Shown here: in pieces, positions 9,698 through 20,308 of the stretch
How positions within the stretch are numbered: the first letter of the stretch is position 1
Layout: the number at the start of each line of letters is the position of its first letter
Origin: UBA6170 sp942491385
Lineage (GTDB): Bacteria; Chloroflexota; Anaerolineae; Anaerolineales; Anaerolineaceae
Assembly: GCA_942491385.1 (NCBI GenBank)
Contig: CALOAF010000003.1
Coordinates: 21,978-85,977 of the forward strand
Direction: 5' to 3'
Length of the DNA stretch: 64,000 nucleotides
Program-made: the position numbers and the translations under genes
Notes under the pieces: model-generated
The model's input: only the letters and a program-made list of their open reading frames with translations
Databases searched by the model: none
What the model was told of the DNA's origin: nothing

Positions 9698-12600
9698 TTA
9701 GTTAATGATAAATCCAACAGAAGTTGAGTTATTCCCCGGATCAACATCGCCTGCCGTTCCTGTCGGTAAGAACCCTCGGATAACACCCTGTGAGTTAGGA
9801 GCACCAACTGCTGTGAAGTTAATACTAATTACACTAATTCCTCCGTTTCCTGGAATAGTCACCCCAGGTTTAGACTCCAGCAAGTACCCAATCGGAATCG
9901 GCGTAATATTCCAATCGTTATTGTTAACCGATACACCACCGAATACGTTAGCTGTAGTAGCCATTGGATCTATTGCGTTGGTCATTACAGTTCCAGAAGG
10001 AACGTTGATAACAAAGGATACAGGTGTATTCGTATCATCAACACCAATATTCTGGATCAGGAACACTCCATCTCTCGATTGTCCCGGTATAAATGAGCTA
10101 CCGTCCATTGCATAAATGGTCGTCAATTCTGTGAATGCACACTGCTCAACCTCAAATACGGCGACTTCAGAGTAAATAGATCCACATTGAGGCAAAGTCG
10201 CCTCAAGACGAAGATCAACGGTTTCACCTACGGAAGGCCAGATTGAGGTAAAAGAAGTAAGGAATAAGCTGGTACCGTTATACCCAGCGATAGAAGATGG
10301 TACATTAGTCCAACCACCACCGTTATTGTATTGCCACTGATATGTGATTGTACCGGCACCTTCATTAAATGCAACTGCAGTGAAACTAGCTAACGCATCA
10401 TCCTGACATACGGTTAGATCTGCTGGTTGTAAATCCCAACCTGTTGGCCCGTTGACATTTAAAGTAAATACTTCTGATAACTCCAGACATCCTCTGTCAT
10501 AAACAGAAACCTGACAGTACAGAACACCATTTGGAATAATCGGAGTACCACCTCCAAGCGTCAGTTCTGTATAAGGCAGATAATCTTCTGTTTCAATATA
10601 GGAACCAAATCCTAAAGTATTGAAATCATCAAACCAATCGGTGCCGTTAAAGCTGTACTTCCAATCGTATTCCGCAAAAGTAGGCGAATTGGTATTCACT
10701 CTGAAAGTTGCAGACCCTCCATTACAAATAGTACGCACACGGCTTACTGGTACGTAAGTATCAATAATATTTCCAGGTCCAAGGAAGATAGTCTTTTCAT
10801 CCATGACGGCACCACACTCTGTTCCCGGATCGTCTGTCATCAATTCAAGCGTTACCATCTCATTGGCTCTGTCACCAGGACCAGGATAATACTTGGCATT
10901 TAATAAATTGGCATTATCGAAGAATCCATCTCCCTGTGTCATCCAGGTACCTGTAGTAGCTGCACCACCTATAGAACCGTTCAATTGAACAAATCCATTC
11001 GGGTAAGGGTCAATGTCTTCCTGACAAACATCCATATCCATACCTGCATCAACCGTTGGTTCCGGATCAATGAACAAGGTCAGGAAGTCTGACACTGCAG
11101 CACACTCTGCTCCCGGAGGATCATCTGTGGTGATCGTCAGAACAACTGATCCATTAAGGCTATCCAATGAACCTGGCGTATAAACAGTCATTACTGCTGT
11201 AGCATCATCAAAGGTTCCGTCTCCTGAAGTTGTCCACAATATTGACGTGGCAGCACCTCCGAAGAATGCACCACCGGTAAGGGTTGGTGTTTTACCGCAA
11301 ATAAACTGGTCAACACCTGCTTGGACCGTCGCGGCAGATTCTATTCTGAATTCAATAGGATCTGACCATACCGTTGTACAACCCTCCAGACTAACTCTCA
11401 GTCTCAGAAAAACCGGATTTTGACCAGGAGTGATCATGCTTGGATAAGCTGCAGAAGCAGCTGTTAAAGTCAATTCAGGGCTGTCGACACCAGTTGATCC
11501 ACTAGCAGGAACATTTGAATATGATCCCATTGGATCCATAAAAACATACTGCCACTGGTATTCCAGATCACCATTGCCACTTTCAGCAACGTTCGCGGTG
11601 AAGGTCCAACTTGTGATGGATTCACATACGACCAAATCCTCAGGCATGGTAATTGCACCGATATCGCCATTTACTTCAAGCGTAAATACGTCGGAAGTTT
11701 CCATACATCCGCCATTGGTCAGTATAACTCTAAACAAGTAATCATGTACCGTAGGGGTAACACCATTCAAGTTCAACCTCGTACCTCCCGCTAAGGAAGA
11801 CACATCAAAGTTGGCCACACCAGTCAGCGGATTGGTCATATCATTAACATCCGTCCATCCGAGAACCCCATCGTTATATTGCCATTGTACGGCAGTTACA
11901 GGCGTTGCACCATGATCTACGCGGAAACTGGTATCATCACCATTACAAACGGTTCTGGTTCCAGCTGTTCCTCCACCCGGGATATAGCTTAAGGAAGTGA
12001 ATGGGTCATTGAAATAAACCGTCATCATATCCGAAGTCGATGTACAAGCAGAAGAACTTGGGAATCCAGTCAGTGTAAATTCTTTCAGACCAGCAGTGAT
12101 ATTTCCTGAAGTCGGAGTGTAAATAGGAGTTAAGTTATTATAATCAGACAATAACAATCCAGACCCCGCGTGTGTCCATTCGACTGAGCCGACGGCACCT
12201 GTAGCGCCCCCTATGAACGGAACCGGATCACCTGGCATTATTTCATCTTTACAAATAAAGATATCTTCTCCTGCATTTACTTCAACCGCTGCAAATAAGG
12301 TTAAGGTTAATGAATCAGAAGTTTCCGGACAAACATTTCCTACTGGATCGTTTGTTGTAAAGGTCATTGTAATATCATACCCTGCAGCACCCATGGTTTC
12401 TGCATTGCCAATATCATTTGGCCCTGGAATGTAAGTGGCTACCGTTGAATTCGGGTTGTTGAATATTCCATCTCCGCTGGAAGTCCAGGTACCACTTGTG
12501 GCACTCATTAGATCCAATACTGCCGTTAATACCGGCGTATCTCCTTCACAAATCTCATTGGCAACAACTGGTGTCGAAGCACTTATTGATAAAATTTGTG

Positions 12601-15600
12601 GCGGATTAGCTGCTATGGAGAACAAAACTTCATCTGTTGTCTGAGCGGTGCATGAGGCCAAAGTTACCCTCATTCTCACCAAAACATCCATGCCCGGATC
12701 AGGCCAAATACTTCCCGCCATATTGTATACCGTTAAGTTTTCGGTTTCCGTTCCTTCGTGAACACCTGCAGATTCAGATAAATCAACCCATGTGGATCCG
12801 TTGTAATATTGCCACTGGTAGGCCAAGGTTCCTTCGCCTCCATTACTCGCTGTAGCAGAAAATTCCACAAATTCCGTATTATCACAAAGGCCTTCAATAG
12901 GCATAGGCTGTTCTGTAATAGTCACAGGACCATTCACCACCAAAGTGAATGCTTCTGAATAAACAGGTGCACATTCGCCGTCAGGCAATACTGCACGATA
13001 CATCAGGCCATTCATGGCATTGGTAACCGGTGAAATATCCAACCTCGTGTTCGCAACTCCTGTTGCAAGCGGAACCATTGGAGTGTTGGTAACTGTATAA
13101 GCAGCATCGGTTGCCGGAGACCAGTCCACACCATTGGAAGAAACTTCCCAGGTTGGATTCTGTGCTCCAGGTAAACTAACGTAATCTACTTCAAAGAATT
13201 CATCATCACCTGCACACTCTGTACGGATACCGGCAGCGGCTCCTCCCGGAGTATAATTGGTGATTTCTATATCATCAATAGTTATTTCAATCGTTTCAGA
13301 AACGGCAGGACAAGCACCACCCGGGTTATTGGTAGTCAGTACCAAAGTAGTAACATATCCATACTCTGCAGCCGAAGGTGTATAAGTTGCCGAAGCAGCA
13401 AAGATGTCTACGTCACTGAAAGTACCGCCTGTACCCATATACATTGGTCTGGTCGTACCGGCAAAACTCCAAGTGGCTGTTGTAGCATTTCCGCCAAGCT
13501 CACCATCGAGATTTACGACATCACCTGAACAGATGGTCAAATCTCCGCCTGTACTTACGATAACCGGTCCTGGGTTGACATACAAAGCAAACAAAGTCGT
13601 TTCTTCACAAGCTCCATTGGTCAAAGTTACCCGAACCAGATAATCATTATAATCGGTAGGTACATCCATCAAATTCAATCGCGTTGCATATTGCGGAGGT
13701 GTAGCTGAAGGAGTAGCTAGGGTTCCGATACCACTTCCTGGGTTAGTCCCAGTATCTGCATCGATCCAGGTAGCTCCACCATCAGCAGAATATTCCCAAA
13801 GGACATCAGCCGGCACTCCTGCACCCAATTGGTTGCTGGTGTACACTACGCTGAAGTTGGTATTCTGACCTTCACAGACATTTCTTACAAATGTTGCCGG
13901 AGTAGGTGTATCAACGGTTAATTCATCAATATTGATCGTCACAAAAGCATCCTCTCTTGGACAAGCGCCAGGATCAGCAGGTGTATCAGATCTTAACCTT
14001 AAGGTAACGTAACCGTTAATAATATCTGCAGCTGAAGGCTGATAAGTTGCATCCAGCGTTGTAGCATTTGGTGAAAAAGTTCCTCCGGGACCTGGAGATT
14101 GCTGACTCCATGTACCCGTGGTAATGCCTCCGGTAATCATTCCATCAAGCGCTATCACATCTCCGGCACATACCGTTTCATAAATTCCTGCATCAACCGT
14201 TACCTCTTCATATACAGTAAGGGTAAATACCGGGCCTTCTTCCATACATGCTCCAGAGGTCAGGATAGCTTTAAATTCAACCCCATTCAATTCGAATGGA
14301 GCAGAATTAATATCTAACCTGGTTTGAGTAGCAGTAGTATTTAAGGAATAATCGATAGGCGTTGGCGTTCCGTCCACATCAACCGTTGCAGTAGTTACAT
14401 CTTCGAAACCTCCGCCCAAATCAACCAGCCATTGTACATCTGCCGGATCAGGGTCAGGGTTGGAGACATAACTCACTCTGAAGAAAGCACTTCCGGAAGT
14501 TTCACAGAAACCTGCCGGATTAAGGTTTGAAGTACCTGTAATTCCAAGCGTATCAATGGTAATATTAACTGTACTGATCACAGGATCCGGACATCCGCCA
14601 AGTGCTGTCCCGGTACTCGTCAACGTCAGGGTTGTCGTTGAGCCATAATGGGTAAGCAATGTTGGCGTAAAGGTTGCATTCAGATCGTTAGGGTCAGAAA
14701 TGCCCCCTGATCCTCCTGACCACATACCTGTGGAAACAGTACCGGATACGGAACCACTCAATTGAATGACTGGTGCCGGATCTCCTGGTTCATAACAAAT
14801 CGACTGGTCTTCACCAGCGTCTACTACTGTTTCCGGATAAATTGTCAGGAAGGTTGAAGCTACGGCTGCAGGACAAACATTGGCCGGATCATTGGTAGTG
14901 AATACCAATTCCACCATATGACCTACTGCTCCGGAATCCACTGCTGCTGAAATATCACCAGGTCCTGGTGTATACATGGCAGTTAATACATCATCAGGAT
15001 CAGAAAAAGTTCCGTCTCCCATAGTTGTCCAGGTACCGCTGGTAGCGGTTCCTGTCAAAGCAACCAATCCTGAAAGGTCGCCTACTCCACTGGAACAAAT
15101 ATCTGCGGGGGTTCCAAGGGTCACTCCCGGAGGTGTTACGTTCGCCACACTCAACTCTACCCAATCCGAATAAATATCCGTGGGTAAGCAAGGATCGAGA
15201 CGCAATCTCAATTTATAGAAAGCAGAAGCCCCGGGAGCCGGGAAAGCTGCATTATTAACTGTCAGTGCATTGGTAGTCACTCCGGCATAATCCGGGTTAC
15301 TAACAGAAATAGCCGTTCCGTTACCGGAAGGTGTCGGATTCGGGCCGGTGTATATTCTCCATTGATATTCAATGGTTCCTGAACTTGGATTATCCGCTAC
15401 CGCTTCAAACATAACGGACTCGCTGGTAGGACATTCTTCCAAAACATCCACCGGCTGAGTAGTTATCGTCAAAGGACCATTCACCTGAATGGAGAAGGCT
15501 TCCGAAACGATCGGAGCACAAGCACCTTCGGTAAATGTAGCGCGGAACAAATATCCGTCCATGTCGCTGTTTATCACCGGTATATCCAAACGGGTTCTCT

Positions 15601-18600
15601 TGAAAGTTGCTCCGTCCGGACCTGGGCCTACGACAAAATCAGGGCCGGTTACAGGCAACCAACTCGTACCACCATCTGTAGAATACTCCCAGGCGATTGG
15701 CACTGTCTGAACAGTCGGGCTGCTGCTATACCTTACTTCAAATTGCGGGCCCGTATCTCCATGACAGAAAATTTGGGTTGCCGGTGTAGTTGTCGGAGAG
15801 ACTATGGTTAAATCATCAATGGTCACTGAAACGGTCTCTGAAACAGCAGGACAAACACCTCCTGGATTATCCGTTTCCAGAATAAAGGTCAGAACAGTTC
15901 CATACTCCGTGGCATTAGGGGTATAGGTCGCATCAGCAGCAAAAAGATCGACGCCACTAAAACTACCAGCACCCGGGCCAGGATCCACTGACCATGTACC
16001 CGTAGTCGCTGTACCGTCAACCATTCCATCCAGAATAATATCATCACCAGCACAAACGCTGAAATCTTCCGGAACAGTTACAGTAGGACCTGGGTTAACC
16101 TGCAGTGAGAACACTACAAACTCCTGACATACGCCATGGCGGATCCTTACTCTTATTAAATAATTATCATAACTGAAAGGCACATCAGGAATTACAACCC
16201 TGGTTGAATGAGTTTGCCCACCCGTCGAACCGGGTTGGGTAACCACACCACCGATGGCAGAAACATTAGCCCAGGTAGTACCTCCGTCAGCAGAATACTG
16301 CCAAACCACAGAAGAGTCCGTGGCCGGAACTATTGGTGATTGAGGCGAATAATCCACTTCGAAAAGGGCATTATTGCCTTCACAAATTTCCCTGATGAAA
16401 CTTGGAGGGGTGACATCCGCTCCCAAATCTATTTCAATGGCATCCACTAAAATTACAACATCATCAGTAGCCACCGGACATGGTCCAACTGGATTATCCG
16501 TTTGCAAGGTTAAGGTAACTGCCATTCCATATTCTGAAGCATCAGGCGTATAGGTTGCGTTGAGGGCAAACCTGTCTGGAGTAAAAACTCCGGCTCCGCC
16601 TATCCATTGTGCTGAAGTGGCTGAACCCGAAATGGCGCCATTCAATGTTGCAGCGTCATTTCCACAAACCGTCTGATCCGGTCCGGCATCTACCGATGCC
16701 TGCGGGAATAACTCAAGCGTAAACGCTTCGCTGGTTTCCATACATGCTCCCGCAGTAATCACTGCGCGGTACTGATAACCATCGAGTCCGACTAAAGGAG
16801 CCGTCAGGTCCAAACGCGTATAAGAGGTAGTGGTCGTTACTGAATAAACAGCACTTGGCAAAACAACAGGTACAAATCCGCCTCCGTCATTCACCTCCCA
16901 CACCACTGCTGCCGGATTCATGGGAGAACTGTTATAATCTACTCTGAAATTGGTATTTGCTCCGTCACAAACACTTCGGGTATAATTAGGTGCCCCTGGA
17001 ATATGACCGGTTATTTCGAGAAAATCGATGGTCACATCAACCGAAGCACTTTCCTGCATACAATTCGTAAATACAGGAGGCATATCACTGGTCAAGGTAA
17101 GCGTCACAGTTATACCTTGAGCAGAAGCATTCGGCACAAAGATTGCATCCAGTGTAGAATTATTGGGCACAAAGGCTCCCAAAGTTCCACCTGCACCATC
17201 ATCCCAGACACCAGTGGTAACCGTACCGGAAACAGAGCCATCCAACTGGAACTGAGGCGCCGGATCATAACACATAGCAGCCATATCTACCGTGGCAGTA
17301 ACCACAGTAGGCGGATGAATGGTCAAGGTCATCGTATCTGTTTCAACCTCACAAACACCTAATGGGTCATTGGTGGTCAAAACGAGTTCCACGGAACCGT
17401 TGGTAATATCATTTGGTCCGGGAACATAAGAAGTTTGCACAAAGTTAGGATCCAAAAATCCACCATCTCCCAGGGTAGTCCAACTACCGGTAGACGGAGG
17501 CACGGGCATAACCGAAGCTCCGGACAACATAAAGTTATCGCCTTCGCAGACGTGGCCGTCAGGGCCCGCATCCGGAATAGCCGGCAAATCTCCACTGATG
17601 GACAGTGTTGCGGGATTGGTAAATACATTGGCACAGGACTCTGCACTTATTCTTGCTCTAAGTTCTACACTTTCTCCAGGGTTTGGCCAAAAGGTGGCCA
17701 TGTTGGTAGGATTCAGGTTTGGAGTATTATAACCTGCAACATCAGTAGGTACATTTATCCAGGACATGGACATGGTGCTATAATATTGCCATCTATACTC
17801 CAGTACACCGGAGGTTCCGGTTGTCGCTTCTGCAGAAAATAAAGCATCTTCTGCGCTATCACATAAATTCAGTATATTTTCAGGATGCATGGTAATTTCA
17901 ATGGGTCCGTTGACGAACAATTGAAAGACATCTGAAGTGACGCTACAGGTAGCTCCTGTTACCAGGGTAACTCTGAACAGTGCACCGTCAAAGGTATGAG
18001 ACACATTGGTCAGATCAATTCTCGTTTGACCACTGGAATTGGTTTGCATCACGGTAGCGAAGGAAGCAGGTATCGTGGAAACCGGCGCCCAGCTACCACC
18101 ACCAATCGCCCATTCCCAGGTAATCAGGGTAGGTGTAATGGTGGCGTTATAATCGACATTAAAATTGGTATTCTCTGTATCACAAATAACTCTGGATCCT
18201 GCATTCGAGGCATTTCCGGGATCGTGATCATCGATGGTTAATTCATCTAAGGTAACCACAATATTATCTGACGCCCTGGGGCACTCTCCGTTAGTACTAG
18301 TTCTCAATCTGAGCGTTACCGGAGAAGTATATCCTGCAGGATCAAAAATGGTAGACAAAGCTGAAGGATCTGCAATACCGTCGTTTGGCTGCCCTCCCAG
18401 GACAGACCATGTTGCGGGCAATCCCACGTCATTCACAATTCCATTTAAATTCAAAAGGGCATCGCTACAAATAGAAACGGTTGCCGGGCCTGCATCAGCA
18501 GTAGGCTGCTCGTCAACAGTAAAAATAGCGGTTCTGTACTCTACCGTACAGGAAGCTATTCTGTAACGCACCCGTAGTGTTGTGCTGGTTCCCGGGTTTG

Positions 18601-19357
18601 GCCAGATACCGGTCGCTGCGGGTGTCAAAGTCAAAACATTTGAACTATAGCCAAGTACTGTATTGGGAACAAAAGTCCAGGTTCCACCATTTAAATATTG
18701 CCAGCGATACTCTACGGTACCTGCTCCTCCCGAAGTGGCAACAGTAGAAAAGACAGCTGAGGTTGCTGTTTCACAAACAGTCAAATCTTCAGGTTCATCA
18801 TTTGCATCAATAATCAGTGGCCCTACCATATTCAAGGTAAAGACACTGGAAGTTTGTTCACAACTTCCCTCTAGAACCACCCGGAATTTATACCCATTAA
18901 AACTTTGAGACAAAGAGGATATGGTCAACCGGGTAAATGCTGTTGAAAAATTATTGAAAACATTAAAAGAAAATGGTGGTGAAGCAATTTCGCTCCAACT
19001 CGAACCACCATTGGTAGAATACTGCCACGTAATATCCGGGTTTGTAGCTTGCGGACTAAAATTTACGGTAAAAAAAGTAAATTCTCCAACGCATTCAGTA
19101 ACATTCAAATCACTCGTACTGGTAATACATTGTGCAGAAGCTATCTGGCTCCCCAACATAAATAAAAACAACATCAAAAACCCTGGCCACTTATTAAGCA
19201 GGCGCCTGGTTTTTGTGTTTCCGGTGTCCCCAAGGAACTGCCGGCCGGGAATACTTTCCCGGGAAGGGTTTTGATTTTCCCTTCCAGAAGGCTCGGGAAA
19301 ACTAGAAGTAGAAGTGTAGTACAGCATATTTAAAAGGTTTTTAGAATTTACGGACAT
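9698..19357 (-). CDS. Giant secreted Ig-like repeat protein (3219 residues)
   Basis: A long N-terminal stretch of about 58 residues (starting MSVNSKNLLNMLYYTS) precedes the hydrophobic export signal (WPGFLMLFLFMLGSQIASAQ). The rest alternates two repeat types. One is Ig-like, with a WQYS-NGGSSW or WEYSADGG core, TRLDL, GYLFRV and a Cys before the next block; I count about 16. The other opens with DAGPDQTVC, then LDG, GTATTGTW, YTP and VTL-L-T-DNP-G-CP; I count about 13. The last 150 residues form a DUF11-like beta domain (AFTELTTIYAMDGSSFIPGQ to GNNSTSVGFIIN). No T9SS sorting domain is recognisable at the C-terminus, unlike most large cargos here. Role probably adhesion or matrix; inferred from architecture only. 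Codons are clean throughout: no stop or shift in 9.66 kb. Confidence 0.88.
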   Translation of the reverse strand: MSVNSKNLLNMLYYTSTSSFPEPSGRENQNPSRESIPGRQFLGDTGNTKTRRLLNKWPGFLMLFLFMLGSQIASAQCITSTSDLNVTECVGEFTFFTVNFSPQATNPDITWQYSTNGGSSWSEIASPPFSFNVFNNFSTAFTRLTISSLSQSFNGYKFRVVLEGSCEQTSSVFTLNMVGPLIIDANDEPEDLTVCETATSAVFSTVATSGGAGTVEYRWQYLNGGTWTFVPNTVLGYSSNVLTLTPAATGIWPNPGTSTTLRVRYRIASCTVEYRTAIFTVDEQPTADAGPATVSICSDALLNLNGIVNDVGLPATWSVLGGQPNDGIADPSALSTIFDPAGYTSPVTLRLRTSTNGECPRASDNIVVTLDELTIDDHDPGNASNAGSRVICDTENTNFNVDYNATITPTLITWEWAIGGGSWAPVSTIPASFATVMQTNSSGQTRIDLTNVSHTFDGALFRVTLVTGATCSVTSDVFQLFVNGPIEITMHPENILNLCDSAEDALFSAEATTGTSGVLEYRWQYYSTMSMSWINVPTDVAGYNTPNLNPTNMATFWPNPGESVELRARISAESCANVFTNPATLSISGDLPAIPDAGPDGHVCEGDNFMLSGASVMPVPPSTGSWTTLGDGGFLDPNFVQTSYVPGPNDITNGSVELVLTTNDPLGVCEVETDTMTLTIHPPTVVTATVDMAAMCYDPAPQFQLDGSVSGTVTTGVWDDGAGGTLGAFVPNNSTLDAIFVPNASAQGITVTLTLTSDMPPVFTNCMQESASVDVTIDFLEITGHIPGAPNYTRSVCDGANTNFRVDYNSSPMNPAAVVWEVNDGGGFVPVVLPSAVYSVTTTTSYTRLDLTAPLVGLDGYQYRAVITAGACMETSEAFTLELFPQASVDAGPDQTVCGNDAATLNGAISGSATSAQWIGGAGVFTPDRFALNATYTPDASEYGMAVTLTLQTDNPVGPCPVATDDVVILVDAIEIDLGADVTPPSFIREICEGNNALFEVDYSPQSPIVPATDSSVVWQYSADGGTTWANVSAIGGVVTQPGSTGGQTHSTRVVIPDVPFSYDNYLIRVRIRHGVCQEFVVFSLQVNPGPTVTVPEDFSVCAGDDIILDGMVDGTATTGTWSVDPGPGAGSFSGVDLFAADATYTPNATEYGTVLTFILETDNPGGVCPAVSETVSVTIDDLTIVSPTTTPATQIFCHGDTGPQFEVRYSSSPTVQTVPIAWEYSTDGGTSWLPVTGPDFVVGPGPDGATFKRTRLDIPVINSDMDGYLFRATFTEGACAPIVSEAFSIQVNGPLTITTQPVDVLEECPTSESVMFEAVADNPSSGTIEYQWRIYTGPNPTPSGNGTAISVSNPDYAGVTTNALTVNNAAFPAPGASAFYKLRLRLDPCLPTDIYSDWVELSVANVTPPGVTLGTPADICSSGVGDLSGLVALTGTATSGTWTTMGDGTFSDPDDVLTAMYTPGPGDISAAVDSGAVGHMVELVFTTNDPANVCPAAVASTFLTIYPETVVDAGEDQSICYEPGDPAPVIQLSGSVSGTVSTGMWSGGSGGISDPNDLNATFTPTLLTHYGSTTTLTLTSTGTALGGCPDPVISTVNITIDTLGITGTSNLNPAGFCETSGSAFFRVSYVSNPDPDPADVQWLVDLGGGFEDVTTATVDVDGTPTPIDYSLNTTATQTRLDINSAPFELNGVEFKAILTSGACMEEGPVFTLTVYEEVTVDAGIYETVCAGDVIALDGMITGGITTGTWSQQSPGPGGTFSPNATTLDATYQPSAADIINGYVTLRLRSDTPADPGACPREDAFVTINIDELTVDTPTPATFVRNVCEGQNTNFSVVYTSNQLGAGVPADVLWEYSADGGATWIDADTGTNPGSGIGTLATPSATPPQYATRLNLMDVPTDYNDYLVRVTLTNGACEETTLFALYVNPGPVIVSTGGDLTICSGDVVNLDGELGGNATTATWSFAGTTRPMYMGTGGTFSDVDIFAASATYTPSAAEYGYVTTLVLTTNNPGGACPAVSETIEITIDDIEITNYTPGGAAAGIRTECAGDDEFFEVDYVSLPGAQNPTWEVSSNGVDWSPATDAAYTVTNTPMVPLATGVANTRLDISPVTNAMNGLMYRAVLPDGECAPVYSEAFTLVVNGPVTITEQPMPIEGLCDNTEFVEFSATASNGGEGTLAYQWQYYNGSTWVDLSESAGVHEGTETENLTVYNMAGSIWPDPGMDVLVRMRVTLASCTAQTTDEVLFSIAANPPQILSISASTPVVANEICEGDTPVLTAVLDLMSATSGTWTSSGDGIFNNPNSTVATYIPGPNDIGNAETMGAAGYDITMTFTTNDPVGNVCPETSDSLTLTLFAAVEVNAGEDIFICKDEIMPGDPVPFIGGATGAVGSVEWTHAGSGLLLSDYNNLTPIYTPTSGNITAGLKEFTLTGFPSSSACTSTSDMMTVYFNDPFTSLSYIPGGGTAGTRTVCNGDDTSFRVDHGATPVTAVQWQYNDGVLGWTDVNDMTNPLTGVANFDVSSLAGGTRLNLNGVTPTVHDYLFRVILTNGGCMETSDVFTLEVNGDIGAITMPEDLVVCESITSWTFTANVAESGNGDLEYQWQYVFMDPMGSYSNVPASGSTGVDSPELTLTAASAAYPSMITPGQNPVFLRLRVSLEGCTTVWSDPIEFRIESAATVQAGVDQFICGKTPTLTGGAFFGGAATSILWTTSGDGTFDDATAVMTVYTPGSLDSLNGSVVLTITTDDPPGAECAAVSDFLTLFIDPEPTVDAGMDMDVCQEDIDPYPNGFVQLNGSIGGAATTGTWMTQGDGFFDNANLLNAKYYPGPGDRANEMVTLELMTDDPGTECGAVMDEKTIFLGPGNIIDTYVPVSRVRTICNGGSATFRVNTNSPTFAEYDWKYSFNGTDWFDDFNTLGFGSYIETEDYLPYTELTLGGGTPIIPNGVLYCQVSVYDRGCLELSEVFTLNVNGPTGWDLQPADLTVCQDDALASFTAVAFNEGAGTITYQWQYNNGGGWTNVPSSIAGYNGTSLFLTSFTSIWPSVGETVDLRLEATLPQCGSIYSEVAVFEVEQCAFTELTTIYAMDGSSFIPGQSRDGVFLIQNIGVDDTNTPVSFVINVPSGTVMTNAIDPMATTANVFGGVSVNNNDWNITPIPIGYLLESKPGVTIPGNGGISVISINFTAVGAPNSQGVIRGFLPTGTAGDVDPGNNSTSVGFIIN

Positions 19358-20303
19358 AAAATGCAGGAAGCTAAAATTTCAAGTGTGTTAGTTAATGTTC
19401 AACTGTATTTTCTCAAGTAGTATTCAATAGGTATAGTGCTTTCTTGCTTCAACATTCAAAGCTTGGTCAGAAAAATTAATCGGATTTGGCATTGGCCATA
19501 AAGGATTTATTTTCTCAGAAAAACTCTTTTGTCCATAATGATTATTAAAATATGTTCTGGTTAAAAAAATATTTCTTTAGGTTTAAAGGTGCAATGTTCA
19601 TATTAATGGGGGGCAAATCATTGAATTCATTCGGGTGAATTTGATTTCATTAAAGGTTTGTCGGTGAATATTTCAAAAACATACTGTTTCAGTGTGTTAT
19701 GCTAAGCACTAAATAGAAGTTTACCCAACCGCATAAGGGGGACAGCAAAATCAGGATAGCTTCTTTTAGAAAATGAAATTGAAAGGAATCTTGCCAATAG
19801 CAAAGGAGACAAAGACCTTGAGGTCTTTTGGCCCATAGGAAGTGACAATTGCTTTAAACTGTGTTGCATTTTTTTATTGGGGATATGGGATAAACTTTTT
19901 AAAATCGGTTTTATTGTTACCGCTACAAGTAACAAAAGTATAAAAAAAATGTATGTAACGCACGATTTTACGCTACATTTTATCGTTTTCACACAATAAT
20001 AATTATTCCTGAAGAAGAGAAGCAGGGAACGCTTTGTTTAGGTTTAATCATTTTAATTAAAAATGAGTTTTATTAACCAGGTTTGAAAGCAAAAAACATT
20101 CCCGTCAAAGAGAGTGGATAATACATGGTAAAAAGCCTTAATGTCACTAAAGAAATCAAGCCATTCCAGGAAAGGTTTGGTTTTCAGGAGAGCGGTGAAT
20201 TCCCCGCTTTGCTCTCCTGAAAAAGAGCTAAAGGCCTGACTTTTCCATTTTTTTCACCCCCTTGCCCTAAAATACCATGCTATTACAGAAAATCATTAGC
20301 CTG
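19358..20303. other. Noncoding region with hairpins
   Basis: Nearly 950 bases between the TonB receptor and the giant gene. No convincing gene. It holds three small hairpins: 19615-19647 (AAATCA-GAATTCA arms around TTCGGG, with a bulge), 19811-19828 (AAAGACCT, TG, AGGTCTTT) and 20184-20220. The giant gene's promoter must lie in the right-hand flank of its start (19358 onward); I could not assign it. Confidence 0.5.
20184..20220. repeat. Inverted repeat downstream of the TonB receptor
   Basis: TCAGGAGAGC and GCTCTCCTGA are perfect 10-bp arms with a 17-nt loop that itself contains GCGG and CCGC. It lies about 85 bases past the receptor stop on the minus strand. There is no T-run on either side, so it may be a transcript 3' end or a repeat rather than a classical terminator. 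Confidence 0.5.
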
Positions 20304-20308
20304 TTATT

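Noticed and set aside
19702..19992. 96-residue minus-strand ORF
   Set aside because: It begins with a hydrophobic stretch but has no family resemblance, the rest reads Ser/Lys/Leu-rich noise with a hairpin inside, and it has no ribosome binding site. I leave it out.
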